Shown here: positions 24,957 to 36,917 of the stretch, piece after piece | Numbering within the stretch: the stretch's first letter is position 1 | Layout: each line of letters starts with the position of its first letter | Assembly (NCBI GenBank): GCA_030737835.1 | Contig: JAUJYN010000018.1 | Location: 868,001 to 932,000 of the forward strand | Direction of reading: 5' to 3' | From: Acorus gramineus | Taxonomy: Eukaryota; Streptophyta; Magnoliopsida; Acorales; Acoraceae | DNA: 64,000 bases | Notes under the pieces: generated by a model | Told to the model about the DNA's origin: nothing | The model's database searches: none | The model's input: the letters and a program-made list of their open reading frames with translations, nothing else | Translations under genes and position numbers: made by a program

Positions 24957-25576
24957 TTGTCCCTCATCAGACAGAGTCTTTGTGTGAAGCATAAAGACTT
25001 CGATCGATGATATGGAAGGAGACCCCTATTTTGGCCGGCCTGACCTTCAAGAAGTTTAGGGCACGTGACCAATATCATTCAGGGATTTGATTTAGATTAT
25101 CAGAGGCTAGGTTTTTAACTAGAATTTTATCGAAAGACTGATCCATGTGGGGGAGTGAGTAAAAGTAAAAGTTTTGGGCACGGGGTTCCTATCCATTGTG
25201 CACAGAGCAGCCCGGAGTCAGTTTCCTTGCGTAAGGCATGTGTAGCAAGGGGATATCACAGACAAAAAAAAAAGAAAAGTGTAATTTGATTTAGTGAATG
25301 GATCATTCGATAGACAAAGATTCTGAAAAAGAACTAGAACTGAGAAAATTTAGACTGAATGGTACTGGAAATGTTCTAAAACTTCAAAAGAGTCGTGTTT
25401 GATCAAATAGGATTTGGAAATTAACCAAGACATGGCTGTTTGGTTTAGAAAACATGGAAATAAATTTGTTTGAAAAGATGAAAGGGGGAGGGGGCGGGTA
25501 ATGGTGTTTTGCCAGCATAAGGACAGGGGCAGCTAGTCGGGTTTAGCCGTCGGGCCTAGGGCGGTTGCTCGCGGGT

Positions 25577-25606
25577 AGCCGCCGGCCAATTGGGGCCATT
25601 TATAAC
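25577..25606 (+). promoter_or_regulatory. Promoter-like segment of the antisense gene
   Basis: AGCCGCC (25577-25583), CCAAT (25585-25589) and ATTTATAA (about 25598-25605) precede a CT-rich leader and the ATG at 25802. Order and spacing resemble a plant core promoter. It is not shown to be active. Confidence 0.4.
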
Positions 25607-26795
25607 CGAAAATTCGGTCCCTCTCTCCGAACGGTTTCAAAACCAATTTCTCTATCTCCATTACTTCTTCTTCTTCATTTCAAAAGATAAACATTCATTT
25701 TCTTCACCCTCTCTTCCTCAATTTTGACTTAATCCATCTCTTCCTCTTGATTTTGAAACCCTATCTTATTGGGTTCTCCTTTTTCTTTCCAATCCAAAGA
25801 GATGACATGGTCGAAGGTGATTGTTTCATGGGGGAAACGGCCCCGGGTGGCTCGTGGAGAGCGTAGTCCAGACTCTTCCTCGTCGAAGAGCGATAGGGCA
25901 GAGGAGGAGGTCGTGGGAGAGGTGATAGGTGCGGCGGAGGTGCCGTTGGTGGGCACCGGCGCGGGTGAGGTCGAGGATACACCTTCGGGGGCTGTTCTGG
26001 GGGTTCCTATGGGTTCTATGGGTTGGATGATTGGGTACACGCGCAAGAGGAGGCGTGGTGATTGATCAGCGATGGCTGAAGGTGTGGGTTTGGAGGCTGG
26101 AGAATCGGCCGAGGGTGTGGGTTTGGGCGAATGTGTTAGTGAGGTTGGGGCTGAGAGGGTGGCGGGTATTAGTGAGGACCAAGCCCGTATCTTGGGCGAG
26201 GTCTTTGGTGAGGACGAGGGTGGTTTTGGTGAGGGTGAGACCCACGTGAGGAGTGAAGAGGATGTGAGGAGGTCCGTGGGGGATTATGAGGTGTTGGCCT
26301 CCGGTGCGGTGGGCACCGAGGAGGGTGAGGGTGTTGGGGCCACAGAGGCCGAAGGTGTCGGGGCCACGGAGGCTGTGGGTGCTGGTGTGGAGGCCGAGCA
26401 GGCCATGGCTGAGGAGGAGGGAGACGAAGACGGGATGGACGATCTAGATGAGGCCGATGTTCCCGGGGCTACACTAGCCGTGGTATTTCCTCTATTCTCT
26501 TCTGTATAATTTAAATTTCATTGTCATCATTTTTTTTTTTGTATTACGGGTGTCTTTATGAACATATGTTAGTTTAATACACGTTTAGTTATAATGTGAG
26601 TAGTGCACATATTTTTTGTGGTTCTCTAAGGAGAGTGTATTGTAGAAGGGAATAAATTGATCTTGGTGGGATTTGTAAGTATAGCATATGAGTTTAAAAA
26701 GGACAATCTTTATACATATTATTATTATTTTTTTTACTATAGAGTAAGGAACAGTATAGCATGCTTGTATGTGTTATATCATGGTGGGTTTTCAT

Positions 26796-29700
26796 TGTCA
26801 CGCCCCAGGCCTCCCCGAGACGTGACAATAATAAAATATCAGCTATCAATACCTGAGGTCAATAAAGACTCCAACAACAATACACAAGGCGGCAAAGCAA
26901 GATAATGATAACTGACTGAAAAGCGAAAGCATAATATATAAACAATGTCTGTAAATCAAAAACATTATTACAGACTCGAATACACAATCATTGTCCTGTG
27001 AGAGCCAAGTCTAGACCAAAGAAAATACAACCTGTGCCACATGCACGATTTACAAAGCATAAAATGACTCTAGGAATGCTGACAGCCTCGCACTCGCCAC
27101 CCGCCGGCAAAACGCTCCACGCCCATAAGACCACGCCACAGGAAAGCTCCAGCTCCACGCCCAACACTGCCCCTGAAAAGAAACAGTATGCGAGGGGTGA
27201 GCTACAAGCTCAGTTAGTGGGTCACGCGGTGGAAACCAATCACCATACTACAGTTCAATACATAATCAATTTCCTTTCAAGGAAAACATGGGTGGAAACC
27301 CATGGATAACTGGGTCACGCGGCGGCGCGACCAACCTCACCCCCACCCTCACTCCCGGAGGGAGTCTTTTGGGACTTTTGGGGAGAGACCATACCGTCGG
27401 TCGAAGAGACCCGGATTTACTGGTCTACACAACACTACTGGATTATCTACATCTAGAAAATTGCTCAAACGATGCCTTTAAACATCGATACAAGACCGGA
27501 CCCAACAACTATGGGAACGGTCGAACAACGAATGGGTCACGCGGCAATATTCTTCACCTCATCCTTACCCTCACTCCTGGAGGGAAACTCTTGGGACTTA
27601 TGGAAGATATTTAGACTGCTCTACACCCCTGGTCCACCCGGTAGCCTCTCCCACACTCCGTAGCCTCTACCTGGTATACTCCCACGATCAGCACTGTCCG
27701 ATGCATCGGAGGTACCTACAGATGGGAGCCCTCTATCAGGACAGCTTTCCAACGCCGGGGAGTCCCTACTCGGATCCAACCAAAAGGGAGAACGATTCCC
27801 ACTCCCGTAACATCATTCGTTAACCCTCTCCCGGGTAGTATCTACAACCCGATCTCCTCAACTCACTGCTCTACACCCTTGGTCCGCCAGTAGTCCTTTC
27901 CTCGGGTAGCCTCTACCTGGTATACTCCCACGATCAGCACTCTTCCGAATGCATCGGTGGTACCTACGGATAAGAGCCCTCTGTCAGGACAGCTAAACTC
28001 GAGAAGTTCCTACATCGGATCCAACGAAGGGGAGAACGATCCCATGTTCGCAAAGCGAACCCAATGGAAAACAACTACTCTCGATACTCACTTATCGAGA
28101 TATCAAAACACAGGCATAACAACAATCAACACACTCATATTAACCTTAAAGTAGTCATAGTCCCTATACCGGAGTAGCTACACAAGTTAGAGGGTCGTAA
28201 CATCGCCGACCCACCCCACCCTCACCCTTTAGGGGTGACATGGGCCCTTTCAGACTGGACTGCTCTCCTCCCCTGGTCCACCCGGTAGCCTCTCCCACAC
28301 TCCGTAGCCTCTACCTGGTATACTCCCACGATCAGCACAGTCCGACACATCGGAGGTACCTACAGATGGGAGCCCTCTGTCAGGTCAGCTTTCCAATGCC
28401 GGGGAGTCCCTACTCGGATCCAACCAAAAGGAGAAGACAGCCTACTCACGCGTATACGATCCTCTTGGATCCGTCGACAACGATTTCTAACACTACTAAT
28501 GTCATGAATTCTCAAGAATTCCTCCAGGGCGCATAACTAAGATGCGGGGAAACATATATTATAACAACAAGGTTATAATATTCTCAAAGACATGCTTATA
28601 ACAAGATGTTCTCATTTGATATAATTAAATTAAACTAAATGGGAAACATGCATAGATCGGGGCTTCCCAATCAAGGGACATGGTGTCTAGGCATGTATGG
28701 GCCTCTATACATGTATCATGGATGCATATCCCTAGCATACAAGGTCTAATATGGCATTGTTACATCCTATTAATCATGCATTACATAGTATCCACATATT
28801 ATAGCTACGGGGCCCCTTCCATGCGCGACACGCGTCTACGCGCGTCGAGCGCATCCCAAGAGAGGGGGGGAGGGATTGGAATCGAACCACTCACCATACG
28901 ACCCGGGACCTCGCGCATCCCATCTGACGAGATCTGCAAGGTAGGGGCATCGAATTTGGTGAGTAACAACACAATTTACACATAGAAATCATTAGAAATA
29001 CCCAATACTCGGACAAGCATGCATACAGACTCGCACGCATGCGAGCACGCACGTACGCACGCGAGTGTGAGCGCCCCGATACCTACCTGAAACCTCGGGC
29101 AGCCACACGCATGGCCCCCTGCACGCGCACGCACGCCCCCCAGCACCATCGGCGCACTGCCGCGCGCCTGCCCGCGCGCGTCTGCGCACCGCCTGCGCGC
29201 GCAGACAGCCCCAAACGCGCGCCCAGCCAACCCTTACCCCTTTTTAACCCTCCCCAACCCCTCACACACACTCTAACCCCTATGCATAGCATGCATGACC
29301 TCCCCAACCATCCCAACAACCCTAAAAATAAAAAAGAAGGGGAAGAGGACTTACCAAAAGAGGGAAACGGAAAGGGGGAGGTGCGGGGCTCTCGACGCGC
29401 CCACGGCCACCTCAACCACCACCATCAACACCACCACCTTCAGCCTCTCCTCAGCCTCCTTCTTGGCTGCAAATCAGGGGGGGAGGATCATGATGGGGAG
29501 CTTGAGAGAAGAGAAGATCAACAACAACAACACATGAACAACCCTTCTCTTCTTCCTTCACCATCTCCTTCTCTTTGGGGAATTAAAACAAACACCTAGG
29601 GGGGGCTTTGAAAAGAGAGAAGAGAGGGCCAAGAAATGGATGTGGAAGTGAGAGGGAGAGAGAGAGAGAGAGAAGATATTTTGTTGCACAAATAAATATC

Positions 29701-30174
29701 TAAAAAGGGATGGAAATGACCCTTTCATCCCTAACTTAGAAATTCTGCACATGCTTCACTAGAACAGCCATAACATCCTCAATATAGCTCCGAATTGCAC
29801 AATTCAAAATCCGTTGGAAAGCTAAGAAGATTATCTACAACTTTCATGTACATTCCAAGATCACATAATTTCTCCAGCTATTCCTAAATTAGAGCTAAAC
29901 ATAGCGCAGGGCTGCTGTCAGAATTTCCCTCCCCGGGGTATACTTGGTAAAATACCCATAACTTTTACTACATGAATCTAGTTGATCTAATTCCACTTTT
30001 GTACAAAATCTAACTCAAAACTAGACATCTCATCATAAAATCATATTTAAACCTCTTCATCTTGGATTTTAACAAAATCAAATCCAAATACCAAATTGGA
30101 AATACATAACTTTGAGGACAAAATTATGTAGCCGAATTTTCGATCAGAGCGCTCCAAATGACACAAGCACAACA
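26796..30174 (-). mobile_element. Family-B solo LTR, reverse
   Basis: TGTCACGCCCCAGGC at the left and GACACAAGCACAACA at the right mark complete LTR ends (3379 bp). Perfect TTCAT duplications are at 26791-26795 and 30175-30179. It sits in the intron of the antisense gene. The long 5' U3 block TTTAGTTTTGAG...GGTATTTT (reverse, about 29930-30060) matches element B. Confidence 0.93.
28934..29354 (-). other. Candidate LTR intron 1
   Basis: On the minus strand GTAAGTCC follows CTCTTTTG, and the segment ends CCTTGCAG before ATCTCGTC. Length is 421 bp. These exon edges give the clearest comparison with the intronless junction at 61681/61682. Confidence 0.58.
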
Positions 30175-31430
30175 TTCATGTATATGGTGTAGGGGTATAA
30201 TCTTTAATCATGGTGGGGGTAAGAGGGAATAAGTATGCGTTCATTCATTAGTCTATTGGGTTAAAGGTGATCATGGTGGGTTTTGCATATATATGTGTAA
30301 GTATGGCATGTGTGTTTAGGGGAGGGACAATTCTTACAGGTTCTTGTTATGGTGAGATAAATGAGTATGTTTATGAAAGGGGTTTATAAGTATGATAGAT
30401 GATAGGATAGTCATGGCATAAAGGAAGGCATGTAAGCATATGTTAAGGAGGACCACGGTGGGACAAGGGGGGGGGGGGGTGATCATATGAAAAGTTTTGT
30501 AGTAAAGGAGTTCGAATTTTCTTTTTAGGTTTATATATTTCATGCTTTATTAAATTTTGTGTGTGAGAAATTTTTACTAAGCATGGTTTAGAATGAATTT
30601 TAGATTAGAATTCTTACCTTGAATGCCCCTCGTTTAGACTAACCCCTTTTCTTTGTTTTTTTAGCGGCCGAACCGTATTCGAGCCTTGTTGCAAGGGATG
30701 AAAAGATGGTACTCTGCCTTGGGACAGGGGGAGAGAAACTTGGTGGACACAGCAGGCTTCCGTTCCTTTTTCTTGATCGAGCCCTTCCACATTCATCGTC
30801 CTTACCTCGAGGCGTTGGTGGAATGGTGGGATCCGGAGAGTTGCACCTTCATCCTTCCTACGGGCGCGGTGATGCTGACCTTGGAGGATGTCTGGAGAAT
30901 CACCGGTCTTCCGGTCTTGGGAGAGGCGGTGATTTTGGCGACCAGTGCCGACTATAGGGCATTGTTCCGGGAGTCCATTGGGGAGTGGGAGTTCATGGAG
31001 CGTGAGAGGACTCTAAACCGGATCCCACTTGGTCAGTTGTCGAGGCATTATGGCCTTCGCTCCTTTACGCAGTGTTAGAAGGGTGAGGTTGCGGCTTAGG
31101 TTTGAGAGGAGAAGGTTGATCATAGAGGCGAGAGAGGCTGTTGCGTGCCCACAGAGGGCGCGGAGAGAGTTGAGGGCGTTCTTCCTCTATTTCTTTGACC
31201 GAGTCCTTTTCTCAACTGCCTATGACAAGGTTTCCTTCCACTTCCTTCTGTTGATGAGAGAGTTGGAGACGATGGGCCGCTTCGCGTGGGGTGCTGCCAT
31301 GCTTGCCGACTTCTTTGTGGAGTTATCGAAGAAGGTGAAGAGGGCTGGGGGCAAGAACCTTGGCGGCTTTGCGGCTTTTCTGTAGGTATGTGTTAATGAA
31401 AGAGAATAACTTTTCTTTTGTGTCTATTTA

Positions 31431-33048
31431 TGTCACGCTCCACGGCGGCCATTCCCAAGACGTGGCAATATAAATAATATCAGCTATCAATACTTGAGGT
31501 CAACAATAACTCCAACATACAACATAAGAGGTGACAAAGCAAAGATAAGTAATAGCTAACTGAAAAGCAGAAGCATAAAAATATCAATAAGTTTGTAAAC
31601 CAAAACATTATTACAGACTCGAATACATAATCACTGTCCTGTGAGAGCCAAGTCTAGTCCAATAAAATACATCCTGTGCAACACGCACGATTAACAAATA
31701 CATGACTCTAGGAATGCTGACAGCCTCGCACTCGCCAACCGCCGGACGGAACGCTCCACGCACCCAAGACCATGCATGCCATAGGGAAGCTCCAGCTCCA
31801 CGCCCAACACTGCCCCGGTAAAAGCAACAGTACGCTAAAGGTGAGCTACAAGCTCAGTGAGTAGCTGGAAACCAAACACTATTACAACAATTTAATGTTA
31901 AGGCAATTTCCTTTCAAAGAAAACATGGGTGGGAACTTAATGGATAACAAGGTCACGCGGCGGCACGACCAACCTCACCCTCACCCTCACTCCCGGAGGG
32001 AGACTCCTGGGACTCTTGGGGAGAGACCATACCGTTTGTCAAAGAGACGCGAAATTACTGGTCCACACAACACTACTGGATTATCTACATAGAGATAACT
32101 GCACACCAATGTCTCTCAACATCGATACATAACTGGACCCAACAACTATGGGAACGGACGAACAAATGAATTGGTCACGTAGTGACGTGACTTCACCTCA
32201 CCCCCGCCCACCCCGAAGGGAAACTCCTGGGACACTCGAGGAGAAAACAAAGGCTAACCATAACACCTGGTGTTACTGGATAACATAATACAACTAGTCC
32301 CTCCGCTACGAGGTAGAGATGCCACTACGATACCTCAAGAGTTAGGCATAGCTTACCCGGAATATACTCGACGGGTATAAGAGTCATGTAATAACGTGAC
32401 TCCCAACTCATGCTCACCCTAGCCCCCGGAGGGGTGACCCTAGGGACTTTTGGGATAAATCTATTTGCTCTACACCCTTCGTCATCCGGCAGCCCTCTCC
32501 CGAGTAGCCTCTACCCGGTATACTCCCATGATAAGTACATCTGCCGAATGCATCGGGAGTACCTACAGGTGGGAGTCCTCTGTCAAGACAGCTTCAACAC
32601 CGGGCAGCTTCAACGCAGATTCGATGAAGGAGAGAACGATTCCATGTTCACAATGCGAACCACATAGGTCAACTACTCTCGATAGTCATATATCGATGAT
32701 ATAGAATACGCTTGAACTCCCATGCAGATGCGTCGCTTGGACGCGAGGAGTTACCTCTGCTCTCGCGCAGAAATAAGCCAAGGGCATAACCCAGGCGGTT
32801 CATACACACGCCTAGCACGGGTAGGCCTAGCTTTAAGCCATAACCACCAGTTTAACAAAACCGATATAACAATGAATTCTCCTGAATTCCATTGAGTGCA
32901 TCACTTAGATGTAAGGTGGCGATTACATCGCTTTCTCTTTAACTATTAAGGTACAACCTAATAGCGGGTCATACCCACGCCCATTACAGATAGGTCTAAT
33001 TAGTCCAACATGCGCATAATTTTTGTATGAGAATTCTATTGCAGAAGG
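31431..33048 (-). mobile_element. Reverse Del-like LTR fragment
   Basis: It begins TGTCACGCTCCACGGC after ATTTA (31426-31430) and follows LTR order to the AACATGCGCATA block near 33018, then fades by about 33048. It belongs to the same diverged subfamily as 18491-19812. The right part is displaced by the AT-rich sequence that follows, so the other target copy is not in the window. Confidence 0.78.
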
Positions 33049-34826
33049 AATGATTGATTATTAAAGTTGTTATTAATTACCGCAAGTGCACGTCCCACAG
33101 AGAATTTTTCAAATTAAATTATTAATTGATTTAACTAATCGAATTAGACATGAAGATTGATGAAGGTTTATTTTTTTATTATTTTTTTAAAAATGAATAT
33201 TAATATAAAAAGATAACTAGGGTTTTAGAATCCACCATGCAATACCAATTTAGGGGTTATATTCAAATGTGAAACTCCACCATATAACTCAATCAATATT
33301 GACGTTAGTCAAATACCAATCAGAAATTAAATATTTAAAATCATATTAATTATTTCATAAAATGATCTATCTCCCTTCCCTTTATAAAATCTACCAACTC
33401 AATATTCAACTTGTTAAGAAGAGCATAAAATATCAGAGAACCTAATCAAAGCATATTTTATCAAATCAAATACAAGAGATTTTTGAAGAAGGTAATAAAA
33501 AATTCACATGAAAGGTTTCAAAAGAGAATTGAAGGAGAGATTGATATTCAATAAAGAAAACAATATGGAGAATTCAGATCTAAATATAAAATCCTAAACT
33601 AGTATTGCATGGTTTCATCTTCAACCCTAGTTGAAGATTTAGCTACTAGAAAACATGATCAAACTAAATAAAAAATAAAAAATAAAAGACATCATATTAT
33701 TGAAAAATTCTTGAAAATAAAAATACACAAGTAATATTAAATACAGATATAAATATATACAAACATCCAAAGATGTGAGATGAAAAGAAAAACAAAAACA
33801 AAGCAAAAACTCTTGAATCTTTCTTCTCCTTTGGTTGTCACTTTGCCTCCTTCTTTGATTTTTTTTCTTGGCTTCATATGTGTTCCTTTTATAGCCTCCA
33901 GCCTTGAATCTTGACCATTGATTTGCAATGAATTGGATGGTTAAGATTGGCCATCAACCTTCCTCATATGAATATTTGACAATTTTAGCAGGTAAAATCT
34001 TTCATTCCCGTCATTAATTTTCTGCAGAATCTTCAGATGAATTTTTGACCCCTAATAAGGTAGAAATGCAAAATATTCATGAAACATGGATTTGTAGATC
34101 TTGAAAATATCTTTTCAACGCTATACTTTGGGCCAAAATACAATATTTGAGGCAAAAGTTATGGTCAAAATAGTGGGACGGTTTTAACATTGATTTGAAG
34201 AATATTTGATTGGATTTTGATTTTTGATTCTCTCTTCACCAAATCTTTATCTAGCATAATTTTGGATCTTCAAGAATCCTCTTGATTCTCCTTCATATCT
34301 TTAAATGCTTTATAGAATATTTTGCATTGATAATCATCATTTATCTCAATTACTTGCAATAACAAATAAATTCTGAATATTAGTCATTATTACACATAAA
34401 ATTAGGAAATAGAAAACTAAATTAAGGGGATTAAATGTGCAAATGATACACTTATCAAATACCCCCAAACCTAGTTTTGCTAGTCCTCTAGCAACTAAAG
34501 TGATTAAAATCAAGGATAAGGCCACTTTCACTGGCTCTCACGGTTGCATTTAGTGTATGCAACAAGCCCTTAAACCCCTAGGTCACCCTTAGTGGACAAG
34601 TTTGACTCGTGAGGGTTTGTAGCGAATCTACCCACAAAATTCCTTTTTTTTTCTGCCATAATACCATGATAATATCATAGAGCTCAAGATATTAAATTCT
34701 TTTCAGAAAAGTACTTAATGTAATGACATGGTGTGCTCGTGAAAATCTGGACAACACTCAAGAGATTCATACTCCTAAATAAGAATTTTCCTTCTAATTG
34801 CTGTCGAATGGTTGGTTCTCCCTTAG
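33049..34826. other. Unassigned AT-rich sequence
   Basis: About 1.8 kb of strongly AT-rich DNA with no convincing frame. The blocks ATTACCGCAAGTGCACG (about 33079) and ATCAAATACCCCCAAACC (about 34456) remind me of non-coding parts of some plant LTR elements, but I cannot place it. It interrupts the LTR at 31431-33048 and is interrupted by element D's LTR at 34827, so it is probably part of another mobile element continuing beyond the window. Confidence 0.4.
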
Positions 34827-36009
34827 TGTCACGCCCCAGGGCGGCCGTCCCCGAGACGTGGCAATAATGAAGTATCAGCTATCAATACCTGAGGTCAACA
34901 AAGACTCCAACAACAACACACAAGGTGGCAAAGCAAAGATAAATGATAACTGACTGAAAAGCGGAAGCATAAGATATCGACAATGTCAGTAAACCAAAAA
35001 CATTATTACAAACTCGAATACACAATCACTGTCCCGTGAGAGCCAAGTCTAGTCCAAATAAAATACAACCTGTGCCACATGCACGATTTACAATACATAA
35101 TATGACTCTAGGACTGCTGACAGCCTCGCACTCGCCACCCATCGGAAGAACGCTCCACGCCCATAAGACCACGCCACAGGGAAGCTCCAACTCCACATCC
35201 AACACTGCCCCTGAAAAGAAACAGTATACGAGGGGTGAGCTACAAGCTCAGTGAGTGGCTGGAAACCAATCACCATTACAACAGTTCAATGTTAAGGCAA
35301 TTTCTTTTCAAGGAAAACATGGGTAGAAATCCAATGGATAACAAGGTCACGCAGTAGCGCGACCAACCTCACCCTCACCCTCACTCCCGGAGGAAGACTC
35401 TTGGGAATTTTGCGGAGAGACCATACCGTTGGTCGAAGAGATGCGGAATTACTTGTTATGCCTGTGTCCTTTGGAGCCTTATTTTTTTTATCGGATTCGC
35501 TAAAAATTTGGCTTTTAGCCACTTGCAGGAGTTGGAGCGCTCTGATTGAAGATTTGGCTACATAATTTTTCTCCTAGAAGTTATGTATTTCCGATTTAGT
35601 ATTTGGATTTAATTTTGTTAAAATCCAAGATGAAGAGGTTTAAATATGATTTTATTATGAGATGCTCAGTTTTGAGTTAGCTTTCGTATAAAAGTGGAAT
35701 TAGATCAACTGGATTCATGTAGTAAAAGTTATGGGTATTTTTCCAAGTATACTCCGGGGATGAAAAATTCTGGCAGCAGCCCTGTTCTATGTTTAGCTCT
35801 AATTTTGACTAGCTGGAGGGATTATTTGATCTTGGCATAAACATGAAAGTTGTAGATAATCTTCTTGGCTTTCCAGTGGACTTTGAATTGTGCAATTCAA
35901 AGCTATATTGAGGAAGGTATGGCTGTTCTAGTGAAGCATGTACAGAATTTCTAGTCAAGGATGAATTGGTCATTTGTATCTTTCTTTTAGATATTTACTT
36001 GCCCAAAAA

Positions 36010-36017
36010 TATATATA
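36010..36017 (+). promoter_or_regulatory. TATA-like box of family-B LTR
   Basis: TATATATA lies before a CT-rich stretch typical of plant transcription starts. The matching place in the LTR at 5702 has ATAAATAT (6184-6191). This would leave a U3 of about 0.55 kb and an unusually long R-U5 of about 3 kb. Confidence 0.45.
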
Positions 36018-36350
36018 TCTCTCTCTCTCTCCCTCCCACTCCCCACGTCAACATTCTTGGGTCTCTCTTCCTCTCTTTCAAAGCGCCCCCCCCCCCCCAT
36101 GTGTTTGTATTAATTCCTCAAAGAGAAGGGAAGGAGAAGGTGCAAGTGCAAGTCTAGGTTTGTCTAGGTGTTGTTGTTGCTGTTGATCTCCTCTCTCTCA
36201 AGCACCTTTTCATGAACTCCCCCCCCCCTGTTTTTCAGCCAAGAAGACATGTGGAGGGCTGTGGAGGTGGTGGTAGTGGTGGTGGTGGTTGAGGTGGTCA
36301 CAGGTGCATCGAGGGCCCCCGAGTCTCCCCCTTTCATTTCCCCTCCCAAG

Positions 36351-36878
36351 GTGAGCTCTTCCCCTTCTTTTCTTGGTTTTTCATGGCTTAGGGGGCTGTT
36401 AGGGTGTTCATGCATGCTATGCATAGGAGGTAGCGAGTGTGGGAGGGCTGAGGAGGGTGTGGGAGAGGCTGGGCGTGTGCAGGGCCTTGTCTGCGCGCGT
36501 GCGCACGCAGGCGCGCGAGCAGAGGGGTGCTGGCAGGCACAGGCGGGCGCATAGGTGCGCGCGCGCGCTGGTGCGCGCGGAGTGGGCGCAAGCGGGGGTG
36601 CGCGCGGGGCGTGGGCGCAAGCGCGCGCGAGCAAAGCATTGCGCCTGGGCGCGCGGCTGGGCACCAGTGCGCGCGCGCGCGTGCGCGTGCGTGCGTGCGC
36701 GTGCTGGGGCATGCGCGGGGCTGCCCAGGGTCTCGGGTAGGTGCTGGGGCACTCGGGCATGCGTGTGCGCATGCGTGCGAGCCCGTATGCGTGCATGTCT
36801 AAGTCTTTGGTATTTCTAATGATTTCTATGTGCTAAATTGTGATGTTACTCACCAAACTTGATGCCCTTACTTTGCAG
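36351..36878 (+). other. Candidate LTR intron 1 (element B 5' LTR)
   Basis: GTGAGCTC follows CCCAAG, and CTTTGCAG precedes ATCTCGTC; 528 bp. Palindromic CATGCATGC lies before the GC tract and TATGCGTGC after it. The 3' LTR of the same element has a 395-bp version (42510-42904), the difference lying in the GC tract. Confidence 0.58.
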
Positions 36879-36917
36879 ATCTCGTCGAATGGGATGCGCG
36901 AGGTCCCGGGTTGTATG

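Larger units (their letters stand above)
25802..31385 (+). pseudogene. Antisense two-exon plant mobile domain gene remnant
   Basis: Exon 1 (25802-26482) encodes a basic start (MTWSKVIVSWGKRPRV) followed by a long acidic Gly/Glu/Val-rich region; an in-frame TGA at 26063 interrupts it. GT at 26483 and TTTTTTTAG ending at 30664 define a phase-0 intron of about 4.2 kb, of which 3.38 kb is a later solo LTR. Exon 2 encodes a plant mobile domain (PF10536 type): LVEWWDPESCTFILPTG, LTLEDVWRITGLPV and, after a frameshift near 31050-31080, ETMGRFAWGAAMLADFF. It ends CTGTAG before GTATGT, where an in-frame TAG occupies the codon at the probable donor. Plant mobile domains occur in host MAIN/MAIL-like proteins and in transposons; their role in Tat elements is unknown. 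Confidence 0.7.
24957..31430 (-). mobile_element. Internal region of minus-strand Tat-like element
   Basis: This is the sequence between the 3' LTR and the next insertion, disrupted by a solo LTR (26796-30174) and cut at 31431. No gag or pol is visible. The recognisable content is an antisense (plus-strand) gene remnant of the plant-mobile-domain type. Extra antisense frames between pol and 3' LTR are known in Tat-lineage elements. 24957-25570 shows no coding sequence. Confidence 0.6.

Noticed and set aside
30614-30796. Minus-strand frame overlapping the plant-mobile-domain exon
   Set aside because: It has no domain and lies antisense to a clear coding segment.
33737-34531. Short frames in the AT-rich block
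   Set aside because: They are under 65 residues, low complexity or Lys/Ile-rich, with no start context or domain.
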